Positions 44,930 to 54,030 of a stretch of 64,000 nt of DNA are shown here, piece by piece. The DNA is from Roseateles noduli (GTDB lineage Bacteria; Pseudomonadota; Gammaproteobacteria; Burkholderiales; Burkholderiaceae_C), in NCBI GenBank assembly GCA_002205125.1, contig NIOE01000014.1:124001-188000 (forward strand), given 5' to 3'. Position 1 is the first letter of the stretch. Each line of letters starts with the position of its first letter. Both the position numbers and the translations under genes were made by a program. The notes below the pieces were generated by a model. The model had not been told where the DNA came from. It did not search any database and was given only the letters and a program-made list of their open reading frames with translations.

Positions 44930-45490
44930 TCATGCGCCCGGCGGCAGTGCGACGGTGAAGCGATAGAGGCAGCATTCGTCCTCGTGGAGGGTGCGCACCT
45001 CGCGCGTGATCTCGCCGGCCGCCCGGCTGCGGATCACCCCCGGCCAGAACTGCGCCGCCGGCGTGTTCGCCATCAGGTGGTAGACCTCCCAGCGCCCGGG
45101 GAAACGGGCCAGCACTTCCCCCGCCGCGCGCGCCGCCAGGCCGTGGCCGCGGTAGCCGCGCGCGAGGAAGAAGTAGCCCATGTTGTGGTCGGAGTCGGGC
45201 TGCTCGCACTCCCTGTCGACCACCGCGAAACCGGCGAGCTCGTCGCCGACCCAGATCAGGAACGGATGCACGTCGTCCTGCGCCCAGTACGGCGCCTTGG
45301 GCCGCAGCTGGTAGCGACCCTCGTGCGCGAACGCCACCGGCGTCCACTCGCTCAGGTCGTAGTTGTAGAACTGCATGAGGTTCTCGATGCGCGGCAGATC
45401 GTCGGGCGCGGCGCGTTCGATCCTCAAGGCCGGACTGTCCGGCAGCGGGACCGGGATCGAGTCGTCGAAGTCGGAAGGTCTTGTCTCCAT
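44930..45490 (-). CDS. GNAT-family N-acetyltransferase
   Basis: A 186-residue GNAT protein. Segments: ALRIERAAPDDLPRIENLMQ, LIWVGDELAGFAVVDRECE, the acetyl-CoA loop YFFLARGYRGHGLAARAAGE (RGxG type) and WEVYHLMANTPAAQFWPGVI. The QFYNYDLSEWTP stretch is shared by an uncharacterised subgroup. Acceptor unknown. It lies 48 bases after the oxidoreductase gene on the same strand, so the two probably form an operon. Confidence 0.82.
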   Translation of the reverse strand: METRPSDFDDSIPVPLPDSPALRIERAAPDDLPRIENLMQFYNYDLSEWTPVAFAHEGRYQLRPKAPYWAQDDVHPFLIWVGDELAGFAVVDRECEQPDSDHNMGYFFLARGYRGHGLAARAAGEVLARFPGRWEVYHLMANTPAAQFWPGVIRSRAAGEITREVRTLHEDECCLYRFTVALPPGA

Positions 45491-45538
45491 CGTCGCTTTC
45501 TTCTGTCGCTGTCTTCTGTCGTTTTCTTGCGGCGCTCT

Positions 45539-46582
45539 TCAGGCGCTTGGGGGGAACGCGTCGTCGAACGGCGATCTCACGCCCGCCAGCGCGCGGATGC
45601 GGTCCATCCAGCCCAGCACCGCCAGCGTCTCCGCATGCGGCACCACGGGGCTCTCGATCTCGCCGGCGCGCGCGCAGCGCATGGCCTCGCGGATCTCGTT
45701 CTCGAAGCCGTTGATCTCGAACGGACGCTCGATGGTCTCGGGCGTGCCGCGCGCGGGGATCCACTGGGCGCGTCGCGCTTCCCAGAAGGTCTCCGGCAGC
45801 ACGATCGCGCCTGCGTCGCCGAGGATGTGCATCGTGTTCGGCGCGAAGGTGTCGATGGCGCACTGGAACTGCGAGGTCAGTCCGTCGCCGAAGTCCAGCG
45901 TCACCGCCAGTCCCGCATCCACGCCGGTCGGCGCGAGCCGCGCCTTCACCGCCAGGTCCACCAGCGGCGGCACCTCGCCCAGCGCGTGCTGCAGCACCCA
46001 GCGCGTCGAGGTCAGGTTGTAGATGCCGACGTCCAGCAGCGCGCCGCCCGCCAGCGCGGGGCTGAAGATGCGGCTGTCCGGGTCGTAGGGCGCGGGGAAG
46101 CAGAAGCTCGACTGCATGCCGCGCAGCGTGCCGGGTCGGCCTTCGCGCAGCCAGGCCGCGAGCTCCTGGTAGAGCGGCAGGAAGCGCGTCCACACCGCCT
46201 CCATCAGGAAGCTGCGATGTGCGCGCGAGGCCTCGACCAGGCGGCGCCCCATCTCCTGGTTGGGCACCAGCGACTTCTCGCACAGCACGGCCTTGCCGGC
46301 CTGGAGCGCGGCGAGCACGTACTCGTAATGCTGCCCGTGCGGTGTCGCGACGTAGACGCCGTCGACGGCGGGATCGTCCATCACCGCGGTGGGATCGGTG
46401 TGCGCGCGCACGACGGGCTCTCCGGGCCGGGACCAACGTTCGGCGAACGCGGACGCGCGCTGCGCATCGCGGCCGCAGACCGCATGCAGGCGGCAGCCGT
46501 CGAGTTGCGAGACGGCTTCGGCGAACCGGTGCGCGATCGAGCCGGGGCCGATCACGGCCCAGTGGAAGGTGCGTTCAGACAT
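45539..46582 (-). CDS. Gfo/Idh/MocA-family oxidoreductase
   Basis: A 347-residue NAD(P)-dependent oxidoreductase. The Rossmann start is WAVIGPGSIAHRFAEAV, then VDGVYVATPHGQHYEYVLAA, LCEKSLVPN (with the catalytic EK-S pair) and MEAVWTRFLPLY, which is typical for the dimeric dihydrodiol or glucose-fructose-like subgroup. AGGALLDVGIYNLTSTRWVL is the C-terminal domain signature. The exact sugar or diol substrate is unknown. First gene of a probable two-gene operon with the GNAT gene. Confidence 0.88.
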   Translation of the reverse strand: MSERTFHWAVIGPGSIAHRFAEAVSQLDGCRLHAVCGRDAQRASAFAERWSRPGEPVVRAHTDPTAVMDDPAVDGVYVATPHGQHYEYVLAALQAGKAVLCEKSLVPNQEMGRRLVEASRAHRSFLMEAVWTRFLPLYQELAAWLREGRPGTLRGMQSSFCFPAPYDPDSRIFSPALAGGALLDVGIYNLTSTRWVLQHALGEVPPLVDLAVKARLAPTGVDAGLAVTLDFGDGLTSQFQCAIDTFAPNTMHILGDAGAIVLPETFWEARRAQWIPARGTPETIERPFEINGFENEIREAMRCARAGEIESPVVPHAETLAVLGWMDRIRALAGVRSPFDDAFPPSA

Positions 46583-46777
46583 GTGCGGCGATGCTAATCC
46601 GGCGGACCCGTCGCGGACGGCGAACGGCCCCGGATCGCGGGGCTCTCAGGGTTGTCCCGGGGCGGGTTCTCCACGGGGGCGGACGGCGCCCATGGCCTTC
46701 GGTTTCGACGGGGCCATCGGCTAAGGTGGCAGCCTCGCACAACACGAACGCCCGCCCACAAGACGGGCCCGTCCCCC

Positions 46778-49009
46778 ATGAGGATTCCCTTCGTCCTGGC
46801 CGCCACCGTGGCCTTCACCGCTACCGCGATCGCTCCGGTGACCGCTCCCGTGATGGCGCAGACGGCCGCGCCCGCCGCGGAAACGACCGCGGCCAGCGCG
46901 GCCGCCGTGTCGAACCCGCTGCTCGCCCCGAGCACGCTGCCGCTGCAATACCCGCCCTTCGACAAGATCCGCGACGCCGACATCGGTCCCGCGATCGACC
47001 AGGGCATGGCCGAGCAGCTGGCCGAAGTCGCCGCGATCGCCGACAACCCGGCCGCGCCGACCTTCGACAACACCATCGTCGCGCTCGAACGCGGCGGCCG
47101 CACGCTGGGCAGAGCGACCACGCTGCTGATGAGCCTGACCGGCGCGGATGCCAACCCCGCGCGCCTGAAGCTGCAGGCCGACTACGCGACGAAGCTGGCC
47201 GCGCACCGCGACGCGATCCAGCTGAACCCGGTGCTGTTCGCGCGCATCGAGTCGCTGTACCAGCGCCGCGCGTCGCTCGGCCTGGGCGCGCAGGAGCAGC
47301 GCCTGATCGAGCGCCAGTACAACCAGTTCCTGCGCGCCGGCGCGAAGCTGGACGAGGACGGCAAGGCCCGCATGAAGGCCATCAACGCCGAGATGGCGCA
47401 GCTGGGCGCGCGCTTCAACCAGAACGTGCTGGCGGAAGTGAACGACTCGGCGGTGACCGTCGACAGCGTCGAGGAGCTGAAGGGCCTGAGCGACGAGCAG
47501 ATCTCCGCCGCCGCGGCCTCCGCGAAGGAACGCGGCCTGGACGGCAAGTACCTGATCGCGCTGCTGAACACGACCGGACAGCCGGTGCTGTCGCAGCTGG
47601 AGAACCGCGCGCTGCGTCAGCGCATCCATGAAGCCTCGGTGGTGCGCGGCTCGCGCGGCAATGCCTACGACAACACCGCGCTGGTGTCGCGCGTGGTCAC
47701 GCTGCGCGCCGAGCGGGCGAAGCTGCTCGGCTTCGCGACGCATGCCGACTTCGTGCTGAAGGACGAGACCGCCCGCAACCAGCAGGCCGTCAACGGCATG
47801 CTGCGCCAGCTGGCGCCAGCGGCGGTCGGCGCCGCGCGTCGCGAAGGCGCGGAGCTGCAGGCCATCATCGACCGCGAGCAGAAGGCGAAGAAGGCCCCGA
47901 CCTTCCAGCTGGCGGCCTGGGACTGGAGCTTCTACAGCGAGAAGCTGCGAGCCGAGAAGTACGGCTTCGACGAGTCGCAGCTCAAGCCCTACCTCGAGAT
48001 GAAGAACGTGCTGGAGAACGGCGTGTTCTACGCGGCCGGGCAGCTCTACGGCCTGAAGTTCAAGCAGCGCCACGACCTGCCGGTCTACCACCCGGACGTG
48101 CTGGTCTACGACGTGTTCAACGCCGACGGCTCGCAGCTGGCCATCTTCATCGCCGACATGTACGCGCGGCCGTCCAAGCGCGGTGGCGCGTGGATGAACG
48201 CCTACGTCGACCAGAGCGGGCTGATGAACCAGAAGCCGGTGGTGGCGAATCACCTCAACATCCCCAAGCCGGCGGACGGCAAGCCGACGCTGCTGACCTG
48301 GGACGAGGTGACGACGATGTTCCACGAGTTCGGACATGCGCTGCACGGCATGTTCTCGAACGTGAAGTACCCGAGCATGGCCGGCACCAAGGTGCCGCGC
48401 GACTTCGTCGAGTACCCCTCGCAGGTCAACGAGATGTGGGCGGACTGGCCGAGCGTGCTGGCGAACTACGCGAAGCACTACAAGACGGGCGAGCCGATGC
48501 CGCGCGCGCTGCTGGACAAGGTGCTGGCGGCCAAGCAGTTCAACCAGGGCTTCGCGACGACGGAGTACCTCAGCGCGGCGAGCCTGGACCAGCGCTGGCA
48601 CCAGCTGCCGCTGGACCAGGTGCCCGCGGCCGACGGCGTGATGGCCTTCGAGGCGAAGGCGCTGCGCGAGGAAGGCTACGACTACGACGCGGTGCCGCCG
48701 CGTTATCGCACGCCCTACTTCAGCCACATCATGGGCGGCTACGCGGCGGGCTACTACGCCTACATCTGGTCGGAGGTGCTGGACGCCAACACGGTGCAGT
48801 GGTTCAAGGCCAACGGCGGCCTGAAGCGCGAGCTGGGCGATGCGTTCCGCGCGAAGCTGCTGTCGCAGGGCGGCAGCCAGGACGCGCTGACGCTGTTCCG
48901 CGGCGTCGTCGGCCATGAGCCGCAGATCCAGCCGCTGCTGGAGCGTCGCGGCCTGGTCATCGAGAAGACCCGCACGGCGGGCAAGCCGCAGGCCTCGACG
49001 CCCCAGTGA
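46778..49009 (+). CDS. dcp: M3-family peptidyl-dipeptidase (Dcp-like), exported
   Basis: A 743-residue zinc peptidase of the M3 family that removes dipeptides or cleaves oligopeptides. A Sec signal peptide ends at APVMAQT. The zinc motif is FHEFGHALHGMFS (H516, E517, H520), with the third ligand downstream in EYPSQVNEMWAD. The C-terminal substrate region YFSHIMGGYAAGYYAYIWSE is standard for Dcp. The ATG at 46778 gives a proper signal peptide, implying a periplasmic enzyme, as in exported Dcp proteins of related groups. Monocistronic with a hairpin after the stop. Confidence 0.92.
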   Translation: MRIPFVLAATVAFTATAIAPVTAPVMAQTAAPAAETTAASAAAVSNPLLAPSTLPLQYPPFDKIRDADIGPAIDQGMAEQLAEVAAIADNPAAPTFDNTIVALERGGRTLGRATTLLMSLTGADANPARLKLQADYATKLAAHRDAIQLNPVLFARIESLYQRRASLGLGAQEQRLIERQYNQFLRAGAKLDEDGKARMKAINAEMAQLGARFNQNVLAEVNDSAVTVDSVEELKGLSDEQISAAAASAKERGLDGKYLIALLNTTGQPVLSQLENRALRQRIHEASVVRGSRGNAYDNTALVSRVVTLRAERAKLLGFATHADFVLKDETARNQQAVNGMLRQLAPAAVGAARREGAELQAIIDREQKAKKAPTFQLAAWDWSFYSEKLRAEKYGFDESQLKPYLEMKNVLENGVFYAAGQLYGLKFKQRHDLPVYHPDVLVYDVFNADGSQLAIFIADMYARPSKRGGAWMNAYVDQSGLMNQKPVVANHLNIPKPADGKPTLLTWDEVTTMFHEFGHALHGMFSNVKYPSMAGTKVPRDFVEYPSQVNEMWADWPSVLANYAKHYKTGEPMPRALLDKVLAAKQFNQGFATTEYLSAASLDQRWHQLPLDQVPAADGVMAFEAKALREEGYDYDAVPPRYRTPYFSHIMGGYAAGYYAYIWSEVLDANTVQWFKANGGLKRELGDAFRAKLLSQGGSQDALTLFRGVVGHEPQIQPLLERRGLVIEKTRTAGKPQASTPQ

Positions 49010-49018
49010 CCGGAAAGA

Positions 49019-49044
49019 GACGACCCACCGGGAGGTGGGTCGTC
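49019..49044. terminator. hairpin between convergent genes
   Basis: GACGACCCACC-ggga-GGTGGGTCGTC is a perfect eleven-base stem. T-tracts on either side are poor, though TCTTT follows on the minus strand; it lies between convergent genes. Confidence 0.6.
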
Positions 49045-49090
49045 GGTCACCGCATCGACCGACGCATCGATCGACGCCTCGGCTGACGCC

Positions 49091-50080
49091 TCAATCGGCG
49101 TATTGCCCCGACGCCTCGATCACCTTCTTCCAGCGCGCGACTTCGGTCTCGACGAAGTGCTTGTGGCCGGCCGGCTCCAGGCGGCCGTCGTTGACGACGC
49201 TGATGCCCAGCGCTTCCGAGCGCTTGATCAGGTCCGGGTCCTTCAAGGCCGCCTTGAGCGCGTCGTTGAGCTTCTTCAGCACCGGCGCGGGCGTGTCCTT
49301 GGGCGCGTAAAGCCCGTGCCAGACGGTCACGCTGAAGTCCTTCAGACCGGCTTCCGACAGTGTCGGCAGCGCCGCGAGCGCGGGCAGCGTCATGCGCTGC
49401 GTGCTGGTCACGGCATAAGCCTTGACCTTGCCGCCCTCGATCTGCGGCACGGCGTTGGTGGCCTGCTCGCACATGATGTCGACCTGGCCGCCCATCAGGT
49501 CGGTCATCGCCGGGCCGGTGCCCTTGTACGGGACCGAGGTCAGGTTGGTCTTCATCGCCGCCTGCAGCATCAGGCCGCACAGCTGCGACGCGGAGCCCAC
49601 GCCGGCATGCGCGAGGTTGATCTTCGTCGGATCGGCCGCGATGAACTTGCGCAGTTCGTCGAAGGTCTTGGCCGGCATCGTCGGCTTGGCGATCAGCGTG
49701 GACGGCGCCTCGTTGATCAGGCCGAGGAAGGCGAAGTCGTTGATGCCCTGGTAGGGCAGCTTGCGGTAGAGCGACGGCGCGGTCGCGAAGCCGATGTGGT
49801 GCACCAGCAGCGTGTAGCCGTCGGGCGGCGCCTTGGCCACGCGCGAGGTGCCCAGCGTGCCGCCGGCGCCGCCGACGTTCTCGACGATCACGGTCTGGCC
49901 GAGTTTCTTGCGCAGCGCCTCGGCCAGGTCGCGGGCGATCTTGTCCGACGGCCCTCCGGCCGCGAACGGCACGATCAGGGTGACCGGCTTGTCCGGGAAC
50001 TCGGCCCGCGCCAGCGTCGTCACGACGCCCAGCGCCACCGCGATGCCGGTCAACGCCAGCCGCCTGCGGATCTTCTCCAT
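49091..50080 (-). CDS. Bug-family tripartite-type substrate-binding protein
   Basis: A 329-residue periplasmic binding protein of the Bug/TctC family, which binds carboxylates or related small molecules. A signal peptide ends at LARAEF. The family pattern is EFPDKPVTLIVPFAAGGPSD, IVENVGGAGGTLGTSRVA, DGYTLLVHHIGFA, VPYKGTGPAMTDLMGGQVDI and HGLYAPKDTP. No TctAB membrane genes are adjacent, which is common for Bug proteins in Burkholderiales. Linked LysR and D-tartrate dehydratase genes make tartrate or a similar hydroxy-acid a sensible ligand. GAGGAG is found upstream of the ATG. Confidence 0.9.
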   Translation of the reverse strand: MEKIRRRLALTGIAVALGVVTTLARAEFPDKPVTLIVPFAAGGPSDKIARDLAEALRKKLGQTVIVENVGGAGGTLGTSRVAKAPPDGYTLLVHHIGFATAPSLYRKLPYQGINDFAFLGLINEAPSTLIAKPTMPAKTFDELRKFIAADPTKINLAHAGVGSASQLCGLMLQAAMKTNLTSVPYKGTGPAMTDLMGGQVDIMCEQATNAVPQIEGGKVKAYAVTSTQRMTLPALAALPTLSEAGLKDFSVTVWHGLYAPKDTPAPVLKKLNDALKAALKDPDLIKRSEALGISVVNDGRLEPAGHKHFVETEVARWKKVIEASGQYAD

Positions 50081-50170
50081 GTGTGTCTCCTCGATGTCCT
50101 CTGATGGGATCTGTGGCTCTGCCCGAGGCGACCGCCCCGGCCAGCACCCATCATCGAGACCCGCGCCGCT

Positions 50171-51124
50171 TCACACCAATGCCGGATTTGTTGGCTTTGA
50201 TGCCGCGCCGGCACCGCCCTCCACCGCCGTCCAGAACGTCTCCGCCGCCGCGCCCATCGCGCCGCGGTCGCGGTGCAGGCGGATGTCGAGGTCCAGGTGC
50301 CAGTCCTCGCCCCCCGCGACCACCAATCGCCCGGCGGCCAGGTCGTCGCCGATCAGGATCTTCGGCAGCCAGGCCACGCCGCGGCCATCCAGCGCCATCG
50401 TGCGCAGCACCGACGCCAGATGCGCCGTGAACACCGGCTGCACGTGAAGCCGGTCCAGCGCCGCGCCCTTGACCTCGCGCAGGACGCGACCCAGCCCCGA
50501 TTCCGAGCTGTAGGCGAGCAGCGGCACCGAGGCGCCCTTGGCGCCACTGCCATCCGTCAGCGGATGCGCCGGTCCGCCGGCCGCATCGGGTGCGCAGACG
50601 GGCAGCAGCTGGTCCTGGCCGACGACGACGCAGGCGAACGCCGCCTCGTCCAGCGGCCCCGGCACCTGCCGGTGGCCGTGCGCGAGCACGAACTGCACCT
50701 GGCTCTGCAGCAGCAGCGCTTCGCACTTCTGCTGGGTGTCGGAGACGAGGTTCACCGGACCGACGTGGGTGCGGGCTTCCAGCGCGCGCAGCCAGCGCGG
50801 CATGAACGAGAACGACAGCGCATGCGTGGCCGCGAACCGCAGCGTCTGCGAACTGGCTTCCGCGATGGCGCGGGCTTCGCCCGGCACGCGGGCGACCTGC
50901 GCCTGCAGCTCCTGCGCGGTCTTGCGGAACCACAGGCCCGCGTCGGTCAGCCGCGCGGGCTGCGAGCTGCGGTCGAAGAGGTCGGTGCCCAGCCACTCCT
51001 CCAGCGCGCGGATGCGCCGGCTGAAGGCGGGCTGGGTCATGTGGCGCTCTTCCGCGGCGCGCGAGAAGTTGCCGCTGGCGGCCAGCACCATGAAGTCATC
51101 GATCCAGCTCAGGTTCAGCGTCAT
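50171..51124 (-). CDS. LysR-family regulator of the tartrate locus
   Basis: A 317-residue LysR protein. The wHTH is LSWIDDFMVLAASGNFSRAA with MTQPAFSRRIRALEEWLGTD. The C-terminal domain has LRFAATHALSFSFMPRWLRA. It is transcribed divergently from the D-tartrate dehydratase gene over a 147-base gap and in the same direction as the Bug gene 90 bases beyond. The layout suggests that it controls both, with the substrate as co-inducer. Effector and operator were not identified. Confidence 0.88.
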   Translation of the reverse strand: MTLNLSWIDDFMVLAASGNFSRAAEERHMTQPAFSRRIRALEEWLGTDLFDRSSQPARLTDAGLWFRKTAQELQAQVARVPGEARAIAEASSQTLRFAATHALSFSFMPRWLRALEARTHVGPVNLVSDTQQKCEALLLQSQVQFVLAHGHRQVPGPLDEAAFACVVVGQDQLLPVCAPDAAGGPAHPLTDGSGAKGASVPLLAYSSESGLGRVLREVKGAALDRLHVQPVFTAHLASVLRTMALDGRGVAWLPKILIGDDLAAGRLVVAGGEDWHLDLDIRLHRDRGAMGAAAETFWTAVEGGAGAASKPTNPALV

Positions 51125-51271
51125 GGCGAGGGTGCGGCGGTCGTGGCGGAAGGGGATGGCGCGGGGCGGTGCCCGCAAAGCATCAAAAGCTGCGAAAACT
51201 GAATTGGCCTGGCGGGGGGGCCCGGCGGGATCATGCGACCCGTTCGAAGCCAACCCGAAGTGGAGTTCCCC

Positions 51272-52435
51272 GTGAAGATCGTCGAGATCCGAGAAAAGAC
51301 GCTGCCGATCAGCAGCCCCATCCGCAACGCCTACATCGACTTTAGCAAGATGACCCTGAGCCTCGTGGCGGTCATCACGGATGTGATCCGCGACGGCAAG
51401 CCGGTGGTGGGCTACGGCTTCAACTCCAACGGCCGCTACGGCCAGGGCACGCTGATGCGCGAGCGCTTCATCCCGCGCATCCTCGAAGCCGACCCCGATT
51501 CGCTGCTCGACAGCCGCGGCATCCTGGATGCGCACAAGGTCTGGGATGCGATGTTCACCAACGAGAAGCCGGGCGGCCACGGCGAGCGCTCGGTGGCCAT
51601 CGGCACCATCGACATGGCGGTGTGGGACGCGGTCGCGAAGATCGAAGGCAAGCCGCTGTTCCAGCTGCTGGCCGAGCGCTACGGCACCGGCACGCCGGAC
51701 CGCAAGGTCTTCGTCTACGCCGCGGGCGGCTACTACTACCCGGGCCAGGACCACGGCAAGCTCAAGGACGAGATGCGCAGCTACATCGACCGCGGCTACA
51801 CGGTGGTGAAGAAGAAGATCGGCGGCGCGTCGCTGGACGAGGACCTGCGCCGCATCGATTCGATCCTGAGCGTGCTGGGTGACGGGCAGAAGCTGTGCGT
51901 GGACGCCAACGGCCGCTTCGACCTGGACACGGCGATCGCGTATGCGAAGGCGCTGTCGAAGTACGACCTGTTCTGGTACGAGGAGGCCGGCGATCCGCTG
52001 GACTTCGAGCTGCAGGCGACGCTGCGCAACTACTACGCCAACCCGATGGCGACGGGCGAGAACCTGTTCTCCATGCAGGATGCTCGCAACCTGATCCGCC
52101 ACGGCGGCATGCGGCCGGACCGCGACTGGCTGCAGTTCGACTGCGCGCTGAGCTACGGCCTGGTCGAGTACCTGCGCACGCTGGACATGCTCAAGGAACA
52201 CGGCTGGTCCGCGAGCCGCTGCGTGCCGCACGGCGGGCACCAGATGTCGCTGAACATCGCGGCCGGCCTGGGCCTGGGCGGCAACGAGTCCTACCCCGAC
52301 TTGTTCCAGCCCTTCGGCGGCTTCCCGGACGGCGTGAAGGTGGAGAACTCCTACGTCACGCTGCCGGACCTGCCGGGGATCGGGTTCGAAGGCAAGTCGG
52401 ATCTGTATGCGGTGATGCGGGCGCTGTCGGACTGA
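51272..52435 (+). CDS. tarD: D(-)-tartrate dehydratase (enolase superfamily)
   Basis: A 387-residue enzyme that dehydrates D-tartrate to oxaloacetate. It follows remembered features of characterised TarD: ITxPISSPIRNAYIDFSKMT, VGYGFNSNGRYGQGTL, GGHGERSVAIGTIDMAVWDA and PSRCxPHGGHQMSLNIAAGL. The acid-base lysine region VVKKKIGG, the metal ligands in VDANGRF, YEEAGDPLD and ATGEN, and the catalytic histidine in HGGHQ are present. GTG 51272 is chosen: TGGAG lies upstream and the family begins KIVEIRE. It is divergent from its LysR gene. Confidence 0.9.
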   Translation: MKIVEIREKTLPISSPIRNAYIDFSKMTLSLVAVITDVIRDGKPVVGYGFNSNGRYGQGTLMRERFIPRILEADPDSLLDSRGILDAHKVWDAMFTNEKPGGHGERSVAIGTIDMAVWDAVAKIEGKPLFQLLAERYGTGTPDRKVFVYAAGGYYYPGQDHGKLKDEMRSYIDRGYTVVKKKIGGASLDEDLRRIDSILSVLGDGQKLCVDANGRFDLDTAIAYAKALSKYDLFWYEEAGDPLDFELQATLRNYYANPMATGENLFSMQDARNLIRHGGMRPDRDWLQFDCALSYGLVEYLRTLDMLKEHGWSASRCVPHGGHQMSLNIAAGLGLGGNESYPDLFQPFGGFPDGVKVENSYVTLPDLPGIGFEGKSDLYAVMRALSD

Positions 52436-52525
52436 AATCGTTCCCTTTGATCGGGCCCCACTCGGCGCACTGTCGGGTGGGGCATTCTTGTTTGGTCAAA
52501 CAATTCGGAGCTTATCCACCTCACT

Positions 52526-52542
52526 TTTACCTATCTGGTAAA
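52526..52542. promoter_or_regulatory. palindromic operator candidate of the HigBA-type locus
   Basis: TTTACC-TATCT-GGTAAA is a perfect inverted repeat 37 bases before the toxin start, inside an AT-rich promoter-like stretch. HigA-type antitoxins bind such palindromes to repress their own operon. Confidence 0.55.
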
Positions 52543-52578
52543 GTCATCTGTCTCTTGTTTGACGCGAGGAGCGTCCTC

Positions 52579-52908
52579 TTGGAGATCCGTTTCAAGGACA
52601 AACAGCTGCGCGAACTTTGCGAAAAGGCGCAGGTTGCGAAGAAGAAGCTGGGGGACATCGCGGCTCGGAAGCTTCGCACTCGCCTGTCGGACCTGGAGGG
52701 CGCGACCCATGTCGGCGATCTCGTTGCTGGCAACCCGCATCCACTCAAGGGCAACCGGGCAGGGCAGTTCGCACTCGACTTGTCCGGCGGGTGGCGCCTG
52801 GTGTTCGCTCCCGCCAACGATCCCATCCCTCGACGTGGCGACATGTCTATCGACTGGTCCGCGGTCACCATCGTCTGTATCGAATTCATTGGGGACTACC
52901 ATGACTGA
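52579..52908 (+). CDS. higB: HigB-like RelE-family toxin
   Basis: A 109-residue RelE-fold mRNA interferase. The pattern DKQLRELCEKAQVAKKKLGD, KLRTRLSDLEGATHVGDL, NPHPLKGNRAGQFALDLSGG and WRLVFAPAND matches the HigB killer-protein group. TTG 52579 is chosen because GAGGA sits eight bases upstream; no ATG is in frame nearby. The antitoxin gene starts eight bases before its stop, so translation is coupled. Local GC is lower than in the tartrate locus to its left. Confidence 0.82.
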   Translation: MEIRFKDKQLRELCEKAQVAKKKLGDIAARKLRTRLSDLEGATHVGDLVAGNPHPLKGNRAGQFALDLSGGWRLVFAPANDPIPRRGDMSIDWSAVTIVCIEFIGDYHD

Positions 52909-54001
52909 CACCGTCTTCGCGCCCGACTGGGTGTCGCCGCCCGGGGACACGATCCTGGACGTGCTCGAAGAGCGCGGCTGGACGCAACAGCAGCTTGCCG
53001 ATCGGCTTGGCTTTTCGCTCAAGCACGTCAATCAGTTGATCAAGGCCAAGGTTCCGCTCTCGGAAGATGCCGCTGTCCGGCTGCACAACGTGGTCGGAGG
53101 ATCTATCGGCTTCTGGCTGACCCGCGAAGCACATTACCGCGAGAGGGTTGCGCTGCAGGAAGCCGCGCAACGCAACGCGGACATGGCCCCATGGCTGGAT
53201 CAGTTCCCCATCCGGGAGCTCATGACATCAGGGGTGCTGGGCAAGCGCAGGGTGGACGCGAAATCCAAGCCGGCAATCGTCGGAGAGCTGTTGTCCTTCT
53301 TCGGCGTTGCAAGCCCCGCCCAGTGGGAAAGCCAGTACGGTGAAATGCAGGTGGCCTTTCGACGCAGCCGTGAAGATCAGGCGGACGTCGGCGCAATCTC
53401 GGCATGGCTCCGGATGGGTGAACGACTGGCAGAACGGGCGGACGGTCCACGCTTTGATGAAGTCCGCTTCCGCGAGGCGCTGACCCAGATCCGGGCGCTC
53501 ACGTTACTTCCTCCGGAGAAGTTCGAACCCGAACTGACCCGCCTCCTGCATGAGGCCGGCGTTGTGTTTGTTCTGGTGCCGGCGCTGCCGAGGACACATG
53601 TCTCGGGCGTCGCCCGATGGCTCAACCCCCATCGCCCCTTGATTCAGCTGTCACTCTACGGGAAGTCGAACGACAAGTTCTGGTTCAGCTTCTTCCATGA
53701 AGCTGCGCACATCCTCCTGCATGGTCAGCAGAAGTCCACGGTGTTCCTGGATGACCCGACCAAGGCGGGGAGCAATTCCCTTGAGGAACGCGAGGCGGAT
53801 GCGTTCGCCTGCGATGCATTGATCCCGTCAGCCCTGGCGCGGGAGCTTGCCAAGGTCGCGCCTTCTCGGGCCGCTGTGACGGCATTTGCAAAACGAGCCG
53901 GGATTCATGCCGGCATCGTGGTGGGTCGAATGCAGCACGAGGGGTTGTTGGATGTCGCCTGGCTGAACGACCTCAAAGTCAGCTTCCGTTTCGCTCCCTA
54001 G
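52901..54001 (+). CDS. HTH-ImmA/IrrE antitoxin (HigA-like with metallopeptidase domain)
   Basis: A 366-residue two-domain antitoxin. Residues 1-90 are an XRE helix-turn-helix (LEERGWTQQQLADRLGFSLK). The C-terminal half is an ImmA/IrrE-type zinc peptidase-like domain with HEAAHILLH (H266, E267, H270) and an EEREADAFACDAL ligand segment. HigA antitoxins are usually near 100 residues, so this is the long type, in which the peptidase may act on the antitoxin or on another repressor. It overlaps higB by eight bases. Confidence 0.85.
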   Translation: MTDTVFAPDWVSPPGDTILDVLEERGWTQQQLADRLGFSLKHVNQLIKAKVPLSEDAAVRLHNVVGGSIGFWLTREAHYRERVALQEAAQRNADMAPWLDQFPIRELMTSGVLGKRRVDAKSKPAIVGELLSFFGVASPAQWESQYGEMQVAFRRSREDQADVGAISAWLRMGERLAERADGPRFDEVRFREALTQIRALTLLPPEKFEPELTRLLHEAGVVFVLVPALPRTHVSGVARWLNPHRPLIQLSLYGKSNDKFWFSFFHEAAHILLHGQQKSTVFLDDPTKAGSNSLEEREADAFACDALIPSALARELAKVAPSRAAVTAFAKRAGIHAGIVVGRMQHEGLLDVAWLNDLKVSFRFAP

Positions 54002-54030
54002 ACGGCCTGATGTCGATCCAGGTCTGACGA

